A stretch of DNA of 24,841 nt, taken from NCBI GenBank assembly GCA_039680225.1, contig JBDKTK010000044.1, positions 1 to 24,841 on the forward strand, in the 5' to 3' direction. Of the stretch, positions 14,451 through 21,493 are shown one piece after another (positions within the stretch are counted from its first letter, which is position 1; the number at the start of each line of letters is the position of its first letter). Both the position numbers and the translations under genes were made by a program. Source of the DNA: JBDKTK01 sp039680225 (GTDB lineage: Bacteria > Desulfobacterota > Syntrophia > Syntrophales > UBA4778). Under the pieces are notes generated by a model, which did not search any database, was not told where the DNA came from, and saw only the letters and a list, made by a program, of their open reading frames with translations.

Positions 14451-15755
14451 ATGAAAGAGCCTCTGATAAGAATCGGGATTCTCAGCGCTCCCGCCATTGA
14501 CGGCAGCCTCGACGGCCTCTTTTCGTACCGGAACAAGCAGGTGATCGGGCCTTTCGAGGCCCGTGCCGGCTCGAATACGATTAATTTCAGGCTGGGGGGC
14601 AACAGGTTCGCCGCAAAGCAGATCCGCTTTGTCCCGCTGGCGGGCTCGACTTTCGCATTGCAGGGCGTCAGGATCGGCATAGGCTTCCACTGGGAGAAAA
14701 CGGAAAAGCAGGTTTTCAAGGGATCGCTTGTGCTGGAATGCGGTCCCGACGGCAGCCTGACGGCAATCAATGAAATCCTGATCGAGGAATATCTCAAAAG
14801 CGTCATCTCTTCCGAGATGAGCGCGTCCGCCCCGGTTGAGTTCTTGAAGGCCCACGCAATCGCGTCCCGCAGCTGGCTTGCAGCCATGCTCGGCAGGAAA
14901 AAAGAAAAGCCGGCAGCCCCGCCCTCCGGACCCGTTCCAGCGGCGGAATTCATAAAATGGTACGACCGCGAGGACCACGGCCAATTCGATGTCTGCGCGG
15001 ACGACCACTGCCAGCGCTACCAGGGCATTTCCAAAATTATTTCCGGCAATGCGGCGCAGGCCGTCGCGGACACGCGGGGCATATTCCTCGTTTCGAACAA
15101 GAAGATCTGCGACGCCAGGTATTACAAGTGCTGCGGCGGCATAACCGAGAATTTCAGCTCCGCGTGGGAAGACAGGAAGGTTGAATATCTTTCCTCCGTG
15201 CCGGATTCTTCAACAGCTTACCAGCCGGTCGAGAGTGAAGAGGAAGCCCTCAGTTGGGTCCATTCCAGGCCTGACGCATTCTGCAATACCGCCGACGAAG
15301 CGCTCCTCGGGCGGATCCTGCCGGAAAACGACAGGGGCACGGATTTTTTCCGCTGGCAGGTATCTTATTCGCGCGCGGAGCTGGAAGAGCTTGTCCGGCA
15401 GAAATCCGGGCTGGATTTCGGGACCATCACTGAGCTCGTCCCCATTGAGCGCGGCCCTTCGGGAAGGATTATCAGACTGGAGGTCCGGGGGTCGGAGAGA
15501 ACGGCCGTCATCGGAAAGGAACTGGAGATCCGCAGATGGCTCTCCCCGGCGCACCTGTTGAGCAGCGCTTTTTCGGTGTCCGTCGAAAAAGACGGCTCGG
15601 GCGTTCCATCCCGGTTCATCCTGGACGGCGCCGGGTGGGGCCATGGAGTCGGCATGTGCCAGATCGGTGCGGCCGTCATGGCGTCCCGGGGTTATTCCGC
15701 CCCTGAAATCCTCACGCATTATTTTCAGGGCGCCAGCCTGGAAAAGCTCTACTAA
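14451..15755 (+). CDS. SpoIID/LytB domain-containing protein (putative peptidoglycan lytic enzyme)
   Basis: 434 residues. SpoIID proteins cut the glycan strand of peptidoglycan, preferring strands denuded of peptides. Visible: EEYLKSVISSEMSASAP with the conserved catalytic-type Glu122, KAHAIASRSW (133-142), ARYYKCCGGITENF (222-235) and the C-terminal GWGHGVGMCQIGA (395-407), all typical of the family. An insertion of ~70 residues lies between the helix after Glu122 and the CCGG motif. Oddly, no signal peptide precedes the domain, and an in-frame TGA sits three codons upstream, so the start cannot be moved back. It heads a tight operon with an AmpG-like permease, MurU and AmgK, which supports a job in cell-wall turnover. 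Confidence 0.87.
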   Translation: MKEPLIRIGILSAPAIDGSLDGLFSYRNKQVIGPFEARAGSNTINFRLGGNRFAAKQIRFVPLAGSTFALQGVRIGIGFHWEKTEKQVFKGSLVLECGPDGSLTAINEILIEEYLKSVISSEMSASAPVEFLKAHAIASRSWLAAMLGRKKEKPAAPPSGPVPAAEFIKWYDREDHGQFDVCADDHCQRYQGISKIISGNAAQAVADTRGIFLVSNKKICDARYYKCCGGITENFSSAWEDRKVEYLSSVPDSSTAYQPVESEEEALSWVHSRPDAFCNTADEALLGRILPENDRGTDFFRWQVSYSRAELEELVRQKSGLDFGTITELVPIERGPSGRIIRLEVRGSERTAVIGKELEIRRWLSPAHLLSSAFSVSVEKDGSGVPSRFILDGAGWGHGVGMCQIGAAVMASRGYSAPEILTHYFQGASLEKLY

Positions 15756-15769
15756 GGGCCGGCTCTGAG

Positions 15770-17113
15770 ATGGGCAGACAAAACAGCCTGAATCAAGATT
15801 CGCCTCCCGGCATTCAATCCGTCCAGTCTGAAAGCTCTTCCCCCGGGCGCAGCCCCTGGCTGTGGGTCCCGTCGCTATATTTCACCGAAGGCCTTCCCTA
15901 CGTGATTGCCATGACGATATCGGTCGTCATGTACAAGCGGCTGGGGATTTCCAATACCGAAATAGCCCTCTATACAAGCTGGCTTTACCTGCCCTGGGTC
16001 ATCAAGCCCCTGTGGAGCCCCTTTGTGGAAATGTACGGCCGGAAGCGCAGCTGGATCCTGCTGATGCAGCTCGTTATCGGGGCGTCGCTCGCATGCATTG
16101 CGCTCACCGTCCCCGCAGGCCGTTTTTTCCAGTACACGCTCGCATTTTTCTGGCTCATGGCGTTCAGCTCCGCGACCCACGACATCGCCGCCGACGGCTT
16201 TTACATGCTGGGACTGAGACAGGACCTTCAGGCCGCCTTCGTGGGCGTCAGGACCCTGTTTTACCGCGTGGCGACAATAGCCGCCCAGGGAGGGCTGGTA
16301 ATCCTGGCCGGGCAGATGGAGGGCGCGAACGGCATCGTCCGGGCCTGGTCGGTTTCTTTTTTCGCGTGCGCAATCGTTTTCCTCCTGCTGTGCGGCTACC
16401 ATTTCCTTGTCCTGCCCCGTCCAGCGCTGGACAGGCCCGCTCCGCAATCTTCCCGCAATCTGCTATCCGAATATCTGCGGATCATTTCCCTGTATTTCCA
16501 GAGAAAGGATATCATTGCCGTCCTGGCCTTCTTTTTATTCTACCGCTTTGCCGAAAGCCAGCTTGTGAAGCTGATCGCCCCTTTCCTGCTCGATCCCCGC
16601 ACCGCGGGCGGACTGGGGCTGACGACGAGCGAGGTGGGATTCGCGTACGGCACTGTGGGTATTATAGCGCTCTCGGCCGGCGGGCTCCTGGGCGGCTACG
16701 TCATTTACAGGAACGGGTTGAAATTCTGGCTGTGGCCGATGGTCTTCGCGATGCACCTGCCCGACCTGGCCTTCGTATACCTGTCCCAGGCAATGCCGCA
16801 GAGCCTGCTGCTGATCAATTGCGCAATCGCCGTGGAACAGTTCGGGTACGGTTTCGGCTTCACCGCATATACGATGTACATGATCATGATTTCCGAAGGC
16901 GATTACAGGACCGTCTTTTACGCCATCTCCACGGGATTCATGGCGCTGGGCATGATGGTGCCGGGCATGTTCAGCGGCTGGCTCCAGGAGTCAATGGGGT
17001 ATGGGAATTTCTTCCTGTGGATTGTGATTTCCACCATCCCCGGGTTCGTCGTCCCCGCCCTCGTCAGGATCGATCCCGGTTACGGGCGGCGGCAAACTCC
17101 GTCAGAAAGGTAA
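15770..17113 (+). CDS. AmpG-like major facilitator permease (probable muropeptide/amino-sugar importer)
   Basis: 447 residues, about 12 membrane helices, starting after a ~25-residue hydrophilic N-terminus. Family marks of AmpG/PAT transporters: VPSLYFTEGLPYVI in helix 1, LPWVIKPLWSPFVE between helices 2 and 3, and SATHDIAADGFYM in helix 4. AmpG carries anhydro-muropeptides from periplasm to cytoplasm. This more distant group often lies beside cell-wall genes, and here it sits 14 bp after the SpoIID gene and 11 bp before murU. The likely cargo is a peptidoglycan fragment or its amino sugar. This is inferred from context; the exact substrate is open. Confidence 0.82.
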   Translation: MGRQNSLNQDSPPGIQSVQSESSSPGRSPWLWVPSLYFTEGLPYVIAMTISVVMYKRLGISNTEIALYTSWLYLPWVIKPLWSPFVEMYGRKRSWILLMQLVIGASLACIALTVPAGRFFQYTLAFFWLMAFSSATHDIAADGFYMLGLRQDLQAAFVGVRTLFYRVATIAAQGGLVILAGQMEGANGIVRAWSVSFFACAIVFLLLCGYHFLVLPRPALDRPAPQSSRNLLSEYLRIISLYFQRKDIIAVLAFFLFYRFAESQLVKLIAPFLLDPRTAGGLGLTTSEVGFAYGTVGIIALSAGGLLGGYVIYRNGLKFWLWPMVFAMHLPDLAFVYLSQAMPQSLLLINCAIAVEQFGYGFGFTAYTMYMIMISEGDYRTVFYAISTGFMALGMMVPGMFSGWLQESMGYGNFFLWIVISTIPGFVVPALVRIDPGYGRRQTPSER

Positions 17114-17124
17114 GTTCCTCAATA

Positions 17125-17829
17125 ATGGGCAAGATCAGGACAGCTTTCATTCTGGGCGCCGGGCTCGGCCTGCGGCTGCGCCCGCTGACCGAAAAAACTC
17201 CCAAGCCGCTGCTCCCGGTCGGCGGCCGCCCCATCATCACTTACGCAATGGACCATCTCATTGCGGCCGGCATCGAGAGGTTCATCGTGAACACGCACCA
17301 TTGCCCCGCCGCTTACCAGGATGCCTTTCCAGACTGGAGCTACCGGGACCGCCCCATAATCTTCCGCCATGAGCCCGTCCTGCTCGACACGGGGGGCGGC
17401 CTGAAAAACATCGAAGACATCGTCGAGCAGGATGAAGCAATAGTTGTATATAACGGCGACATCATCTCGAGCATAAGCCTGGACATGCTCCTGGAAGCCA
17501 GGGAAAAACTCGGCGGCGAGGCATGCCTCGCCCTGCGCAGTTCCGGGCACCTGCTCAATGTCGAACTGGGCGAGGACGGCGAAATCTGTGACATGCGCGG
17601 CATGCTGCGCCGCCGCGGCGCCCGCAGGTGCCAGTTCACCGGGATTTACACGGTGGAGAGGAGGTTCCTGCGCCGGCTCGTGAAGGACCGCATCGAGTCG
17701 GTCGTCCCGGCTTTCGTGAGACTGCTGGAACAGGACCCCCGCGGCGTCACCGGGACCATCCTTGACGGCGGCTGCTGGTGCGATATCGGATCGCTGGAAG
17801 AATACGAAAAAGTGAAAGACAGGAAATGA
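17125..17829 (+). CDS. murU: MurU-like N-acetylmuramate-1-phosphate uridylyltransferase (NDP-sugar pyrophosphorylase)
   Basis: 234 residues, a single nucleotidyltransferase domain, the size of MurU. The N-terminal nucleotide-binding signature is LGAGLGLRLRPLTEKTPKPLLP (residues 10-31, with the two Lys around PK). The metal-binding Asp is in YNGDI (~112), and the C-terminal GTILDGGCWCDIGSLEEYE matches the usual end of such enzymes. MurU joins UTP and MurNAc-1-phosphate to give UDP-MurNAc, feeding peptidoglycan synthesis without MurA/MurB. The ATG at 17125 follows the permease by 11 bp with AAAGG upstream. Its TGA overlaps the ATG of the next gene (ATGA). Sequence alone could also fit another sugar-1-phosphate nucleotidyltransferase; the AmgK partner makes MurU the best reading. 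Confidence 0.78.
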   Translation: MGKIRTAFILGAGLGLRLRPLTEKTPKPLLPVGGRPIITYAMDHLIAAGIERFIVNTHHCPAAYQDAFPDWSYRDRPIIFRHEPVLLDTGGGLKNIEDIVEQDEAIVVYNGDIISSISLDMLLEAREKLGGEACLALRSSGHLLNVELGEDGEICDMRGMLRRRGARRCQFTGIYTVERRFLRRLVKDRIESVVPAFVRLLEQDPRGVTGTILDGGCWCDIGSLEEYEKVKDRK

Positions 17830-18839
17830 TTTTACCCGAAAGCGAAATAGCCGGCGCCGTCCGTAAAGTCCTGGGGCTCAATCCCGGAGACTCCCTTGAA
17901 ATAATCGCGCTCTCCAGGAGGGGTTCCGAGCGGAATTTCTACCGCGCCCTGGTCAACAGCAAAACCGGTGGCAAATCCGTGATCGTGGTGAACTACAGCC
18001 CCGGTCGCGAGGAAAACAATTATTACACGGGGCTCGCGCGCTTCCTGAAAACCATCGGGGTCGCCGTCCCGGAAATAATCGCGGATGAAGAAAAACTCCA
18101 TGTCACAATCATGCAGGACCTCGGGAATACCGACTTGTGGTCGTTCCGCAATGCCGCCTGGGAACACCGCCGCGGCCTGTACCGCAAATCTCTCGACATG
18201 ATCTGCAGGCTGCATTCATTTCCCGCGGAGCGCGCCCGAACAAAAATGGTAAAAATGATGCCCGGCTTCGGGCCGGAGCATTACAGATGGGAGCGGGAAT
18301 ATTTCCGGGGAAATTTCCTGCAGGAATTTTGCGGTCTGGCCGCGCGAGCTGCGCAGTCTGCGGAGCTGGAAAATGAACTCGCGGCATTGGCCGGGCGGCT
18401 CTGCGATTCGCGCAGCTGCCTGGTCCACCGCGACTTCCAGTCCCAGAACATCATGGTGAGCAATTCGGAAGTCTACCTGATCGACTTCCAGGGCATGCGG
18501 ACTGGAAGCCCCTTTTACGATCTCGGCTCCCTGCTGTACGACCCCTATGTCAGGCTTGCCGGCGAAGAGCGCCTGGAGCTGCTGGAATATTATTTCCTCA
18601 TTTCAGGCAGCGATTTGGAATGGAACGCCTTTGAAAAATGCTTTCGGGAGGCCGCTGCGCAGAGGCTCATGCAGTCGCTGGGCGCTTACGGCTTTTTAGG
18701 GCTGAAGAAAGGGCTTTCCCCTTTCCTGGAGCACATCCCCTCCGCCCTGGACAACCTGATCGACGCTGCGGGGAAATCCGGAAGTCTTCCCCGGCTGCTC
18801 GCCACAGCGGGCCTTTGCCGGGAAAAAATCAATTCATAA
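17826..18839 (+). CDS. amgK: AmgK-like anomeric N-acetylmuramate/N-acetylglucosamine kinase (APH-fold)
   Basis: 337 residues of the aminoglycoside-phosphotransferase/choline-kinase fold, the length of AmgK. Catalytic loop LVHRDFQSQNIMV (~198-210) and metal-binding LIDFQGMRTG (~216-225) followed by YDLGSLLYDP. AmgK phosphorylates MurNAc and GlcNAc at C1, and the product goes to MurU. The frame is open further upstream (from 17778), but the ATG at 17826 overlaps the murU stop as ATGA, the usual form of coupled translation, and gives the normal family length. Last gene of the operon; 20 bp separate it from the convergent YkuD gene. The AmgK-MurU pair is known to give an alternative UDP-MurNAc source and intrinsic fosfomycin tolerance in pseudomonads; here that is inference. 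Confidence 0.8.
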   Translation: MILPESEIAGAVRKVLGLNPGDSLEIIALSRRGSERNFYRALVNSKTGGKSVIVVNYSPGREENNYYTGLARFLKTIGVAVPEIIADEEKLHVTIMQDLGNTDLWSFRNAAWEHRRGLYRKSLDMICRLHSFPAERARTKMVKMMPGFGPEHYRWEREYFRGNFLQEFCGLAARAAQSAELENELAALAGRLCDSRSCLVHRDFQSQNIMVSNSEVYLIDFQGMRTGSPFYDLGSLLYDPYVRLAGEERLELLEYYFLISGSDLEWNAFEKCFREAAAQRLMQSLGAYGFLGLKKGLSPFLEHIPSALDNLIDAAGKSGSLPRLLATAGLCREKINS

Positions 18840-18859
18840 AAAACGAATCACCCGGCGAA

Positions 18860-19696
18860 TCATTTTGATGCGTAAACGGGGAACCCTCCGGTCACCTCGA
18901 CAACCGGCCCGTTCTCGATAATCCCGTTCGCCTCTTGTCCTTCGTCTTCACCGGGGACAACCACCCACCTGTAGAGCACCGCGGCATCGTCCATGACGGG
19001 ATTCTCGGGAGCACCATAGGTGCGCTTCTGCATCGGCTCGCACAGCAGGCCGATACAGCCGTGGGAGGCCGGCCGCCCCGGAAGGTCGCGGGCGTGGATC
19101 CAGTAGGAAATGCCGTCCTCGATATGGAACCTCAGGGCATAGTCCATGGGGTACTGGACGTCATAATCTTTCACCTTGTAGAGAGATGAGGAATGCCACC
19201 TGTCGTGGGCGTCAATCCGGAAAACGCCTGTGGGCGTCGGATTCTTCTCCGTCCCGGTTGCCGCCGGGAAGGATACCTTCAGCTTTCCATACTCATACCC
19301 GGCCAGCCACTGCTCGGTAATACTGATCAGGATATATTTAGCATGGTTCCTGGCCGGCTCGTAGAAGAGCGGCATGGGATTATAATTCCTTACCTCCCAT
19401 ACCCTTTCCGGCCGCTTGATCGTCATTCCCGGATACGCATGGTGCCTGTCGATCCTGTTGAATCTGGCGACATGCACCCAATCGCTGCCGAACAGGGTTT
19501 CCAGCCTGTCGTCGGGTTTCATGAAATAGGGTCTCCAGCTGATATTCTTCGTGCTCGGGTATTCTATCCGGCTGAGGTCTTCCTTGCGCGGGTCGGATTG
19601 CGACGCCGAAGGCAGGGAAGTCGGCTGGGGCTCCCAGATTATAATAGTTACAGCAATAGCTGCCGCTGTCAGAATAGCCGCGATCCTGTGCAACAT
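18860..19696 (-). CDS. YkuD-type L,D-transpeptidase
   Basis: 278 residues with an N-terminal signal or membrane anchor (hydrophobic ~5-20). Residues ~58-97 resemble a LysM-like peptidoglycan-binding module (DRLETLFGSDW, VARFNRID, YPGMTIKRP). The catalytic YkuD domain (~118-255) holds HARDLPGRPASHGCIGL, with His201 and the active Cys214 in SHGC. Such enzymes make 3-3 cross-links in peptidoglycan or attach proteins to it in the periplasm. GGAG lies ten bases before the ATG. The usual Arg after SHGCI is Gly here, a small departure from the common SHGCIR/V form. It faces the recycling operon tail to tail, adding to the cell-wall theme of this region. Confidence 0.87.
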   Translation of the reverse strand: MLHRIAAILTAAAIAVTIIIWEPQPTSLPSASQSDPRKEDLSRIEYPSTKNISWRPYFMKPDDRLETLFGSDWVHVARFNRIDRHHAYPGMTIKRPERVWEVRNYNPMPLFYEPARNHAKYILISITEQWLAGYEYGKLKVSFPAATGTEKNPTPTGVFRIDAHDRWHSSSLYKVKDYDVQYPMDYALRFHIEDGISYWIHARDLPGRPASHGCIGLLCEPMQKRTYGAPENPVMDDAAVLYRWVVVPGEDEGQEANGIIENGPVVEVTGGFPVYASK

Positions 19697-19801
19697 TATT
19701 TTGAGGCTCCGTACGAGATGTCACAAGTTTGACTGTGCTTTATCACTATTTTTTTTTCATCTCAAGCATTATGGAAATAAACGTTGCCCGTCCGCATGAA
19801 A

Positions 19802-19810
19802 TGGTATAAG
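19802..19810 (+). promoter_or_regulatory. Extended -10 promoter upstream of the RRM gene
   Basis: TGG followed by TATAAG (19805-19810) forms an extended -10 element; the best -35 partner, TTGCCC at 19784-19789, is only 15 bp away. A start near 19817 would give a ~90-nt leader that contains the terminator-like hairpin at 19852-19886. Confidence 0.4.
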
Positions 19811-19851
19811 TTGAAAAAATGTAAAATATTCAAATACGGGCATTATAGGGC

Positions 19852-19886
19852 ACCGCCCGCACCTAGGAGTGTTGGCGGTTTTTTTT
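19852..19886 (+). terminator. Terminator-like hairpin in the leader of the RRM gene
   Basis: ACCGCC (19852-19857) pairs with GGCGGT (19874-19879), with an inner CAC/GTG pair and a 6-base loop. Eight consecutive T residues (19879-19886) follow. It ends only 20 bp before the RRM start codon and just ahead of its Shine-Dalgarno site. Nothing on the plus strand upstream needs a terminator, because the previous gene points away, so it probably acts inside the leader as an attenuator. Confidence 0.65.
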
Positions 19887-19906
19887 AACTGGGGAAAGGG
19901 GGGACC

Positions 19907-20236
19907 ATGAATAAGAATCTTTATATCGGCAATCTGGCTTCTGAGGTGACGGAAGAGGACCTGCTCGCGAATTTTTCCAATGCCGGGAAAGTCAAATCTG
20001 CAAACATCATCAAGGACAAGTTCACCGGGATGAGCAAGGGGTTCGGTTTCGTGGAAATGGAAACGGAACAGGATGCGGCTGAGGCCGTCCGCCGGTTCAA
20101 CGGCGGAGAGCTCTGCGGAAGGTCCATAACAGTGAGCGAAGCGCGGCCCAAGAAGGACGGGCCTGGCTCAGGCAGCCGCGGCCGGAGCGGCGGGGGCTTC
20201 GGAAGAAATCAACGAGGAGGAGGAAGAAGATACTAA
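19907..20236 (+). CDS. Single-RRM RNA-binding protein
   Basis: 109 residues. One RNA recognition motif covers ~4-80, with RNP2 LYIGNL at 5-10 and RNP1 KGFGFVEM at 44-51; the aromatic RNA-stacking residues (Tyr6, Phe46, Phe48) are present. A Gly/Arg/Ser-rich tail (from ~86) ends GGGRRY, as in bacterial and cyanobacterial Rbp proteins, where such genes are often cold-induced. AAAGGGGGG lies just before the ATG. The leader carries a terminator-like hairpin, suggesting control by temperature or by the protein itself. It is followed after 4 bp by a SEC-C mini-gene. RNA targets are unknown. Confidence 0.93.
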   Translation: MNKNLYIGNLASEVTEEDLLANFSNAGKVKSANIIKDKFTGMSKGFGFVEMETEQDAAEAVRRFNGGELCGRSITVSEARPKKDGPGSGSRGRSGGGFGRNQRGGGRRY

Positions 20237-20240
20237 ATAA

Positions 20241-20402
20241 ATGAGCTTGATAGATCGTATTATGAAATTTATGACCGGTGTTCAGGAGAAAAAAGTTTTA
20301 CCTTCCCGCAACGATCTCTGCTGGTGCGGGAGCGGGATCAAATACAAACGCTGCCACCTGGAAAAAGACGAAAAAAATATCAGGTCAAAGAAAAGTCTTT
20401 GA
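20241..20402 (+). CDS. Small SEC-C motif zinc-binding protein
   Basis: 53 residues, found by direct reading. The core CWCGSGIKYKRCH (27-39) is the SEC-C motif, with Cys27, Cys29, Cys38 and His39 as zinc ligands. SEC-C ends SecA and occurs in other proteins that bind partners or ribosomes through zinc. Here it is almost the whole protein, preceded by a ~20-residue amphipathic start (IDRIMKFMTG). Trp replaces the usual Pro between the first two Cys. It begins 4 bp after the RRM stop; the purine-rich end of the RRM gene (AGGAGGAGGAAGAAG) may serve as its ribosome-binding region. A terminator follows 15 bp after its stop. Function with the RRM protein is a guess. Confidence 0.8.
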   Translation: MSLIDRIMKFMTGVQEKKVLPSRNDLCWCGSGIKYKRCHLEKDEKNIRSKKSL

Positions 20403-20416
20403 TAAAGAAAATGCAC

Positions 20417-20462
20417 GGGCAGGCGGAATTGGTTACCCAACCAGCCTGCCCTGTTGTTTTTT
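20417..20462 (+). terminator. Intrinsic terminator of the RRM/SEC-C operon
   Basis: GGGCAGG (20417-20423) pairs with CCTGCCC (20445-20451), with an inner GGTT/AACC stem and tetraloop, followed by TGTTGTTTTTT. Most of the right half lies inside the 3' end of the convergent PfkB gene and encodes its last residues. Confidence 0.75.
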
Positions 20463-21356
20463 AATGTGCTTTTTTATTCCGGCCAGTGACGGGATGCCCG
20501 ACCTGCCGCCGGGTTTCAAGGCGGCCCTTGAGGCCGCCCAGGCCCCGAGGTCCAGGCTCCTCACCATATCCAGGCCGTTCAAGACCCCATACATGAACCC
20601 GGCATGGAAGACGTCGCCGCATCCCGTCGTGTCCACCGCCCTTATCCTGTATGCCGGCCTTTTTATGATATCTCTGCCGTCAAACGCCACATAACCCCTG
20701 GCTCCCAATGTGACCGCCGCCAGCCGGGGCCCGAGCTGCGCTGCGGCCCGGCAGGCCCCTTCCGGATCATCGCGTCCCATCAGCTGCCGCGCAAAGCTTT
20801 CGGAAGCGATAAAATAATCGCTCAGGCGGGCAAGGTCGAGGGTGCCTTCCCTCAGGGTGCCTGCATCAACTGAAACGGGAATGCCCTTCTTCCTGGCGAT
20901 CCCGGCCGCATGCAGCGAGGCTTCGACATAGAGCCCGTCGGTATGGAGCAGCCTTGACCTGCACAGCTTGTCCCGGTCGATCTCACCGGGCGCGAGGGGA
21001 GCGCCCCCGGGACGCTGCCAGAAAATAGTCCGCCTGGATTTGTCCGGCTCCGCCGCGATGAACGCGTATTGCGAAGCACAGCCTTCTCTCACGACGAGAT
21101 TTTCCGTATCAATCATCTCCTCCGCGAGGGAATCCCTGATCATCCGGCCGAACAAGTCGTCGCCGGCGACGCCGCAAAACGAGCACGGCAGGCCCCACCG
21201 CGAGAGGGCCGCGAGGGCGGTCGCGGCCGGCCCTCCGCCCTGGACCGTCAGCGACGTGAATTCACATTTGCTGTCGGCCGGCGGGTATTCTTTTATCAGT
21301 CCGATGTAATCCAGCGAGCACTGGCCGATGCCGAAAACTGTCTTCCCTTTTTTCAT
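20433..21356 (-). CDS. PfkB-family carbohydrate kinase
   Basis: 307 residues, ribokinase fold. The N-terminal PfkB signature region is QGGGPAATALAALSRWG (39-55) with GDDLFG (65-70). The second signature is DTTGCGDVFHAGFMYG (242-257), where Asp248 is the catalytic base and GCG forms the anion hole. The ATP-site run VTLGARG lies at 215-221. The substrate is not obvious; sugar and nucleoside kinases share these features, and overall it looks closest to the ketohexokinase/sulfofructose-kinase-like branch. No Shine-Dalgarno site is visible, and the nearest promoter would place the transcript start on the ATG itself. It is divergent from the glycosyltransferase pair. Its 3' end overlaps the terminator of the RRM operon. 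Confidence 0.88.
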   Translation of the reverse strand: MKKGKTVFGIGQCSLDYIGLIKEYPPADSKCEFTSLTVQGGGPAATALAALSRWGLPCSFCGVAGDDLFGRMIRDSLAEEMIDTENLVVREGCASQYAFIAAEPDKSRRTIFWQRPGGAPLAPGEIDRDKLCRSRLLHTDGLYVEASLHAAGIARKKGIPVSVDAGTLREGTLDLARLSDYFIASESFARQLMGRDDPEGACRAAAQLGPRLAAVTLGARGYVAFDGRDIIKRPAYRIRAVDTTGCGDVFHAGFMYGVLNGLDMVRSLDLGAWAASRAALKPGGRSGIPSLAGIKKHIKKQQGRLVG

Positions 21357-21362
21357 GCCGTC

Positions 21363-21391
21363 TTTTTACCAGACCGCAGGACTGATATCAA
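21363..21391 (-). promoter_or_regulatory. Putative promoter of the PfkB kinase (possibly leaderless)
   Basis: TTGATA at 21391-21386, a 17-bp spacer and TAAAAA at 21368-21363; only six bases separate the -10 box from the ATG. Transcription would begin at or next to the start codon, consistent with the missing Shine-Dalgarno site. Confidence 0.4.
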
Positions 21392-21401
21392 ATTTGTAAT
21401 T

Positions 21402-21430
21402 TTGACGCTCCCGGGAATTAAATCTAATCT
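21402..21430 (+). promoter_or_regulatory. Putative promoter of the glycosyltransferase/DUF4922 operon
   Basis: TTGACG at 21402-21407, a 17-bp spacer and TAATCT at 21425-21430. The -35 box is good and the -10 box fair; the predicted leader is ~57 nt. It is back to back with the kinase promoter. Confidence 0.45.
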
Positions 21431-21493
21431 TCATCAGGTATTGATTTTCTTAAGGGAATGGGTTACTTCCAGCGCGATGGACGGAAATAATCT

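Noticed and set aside
15862..17829. A 655-codon frame running through the permease gene into murU
   Set aside because: Only its last 234 codons (from 17125) have a recognisable domain. The rest is an arginine/proline-rich out-of-frame reading of the permease gene, whose true frame has clear membrane helices.
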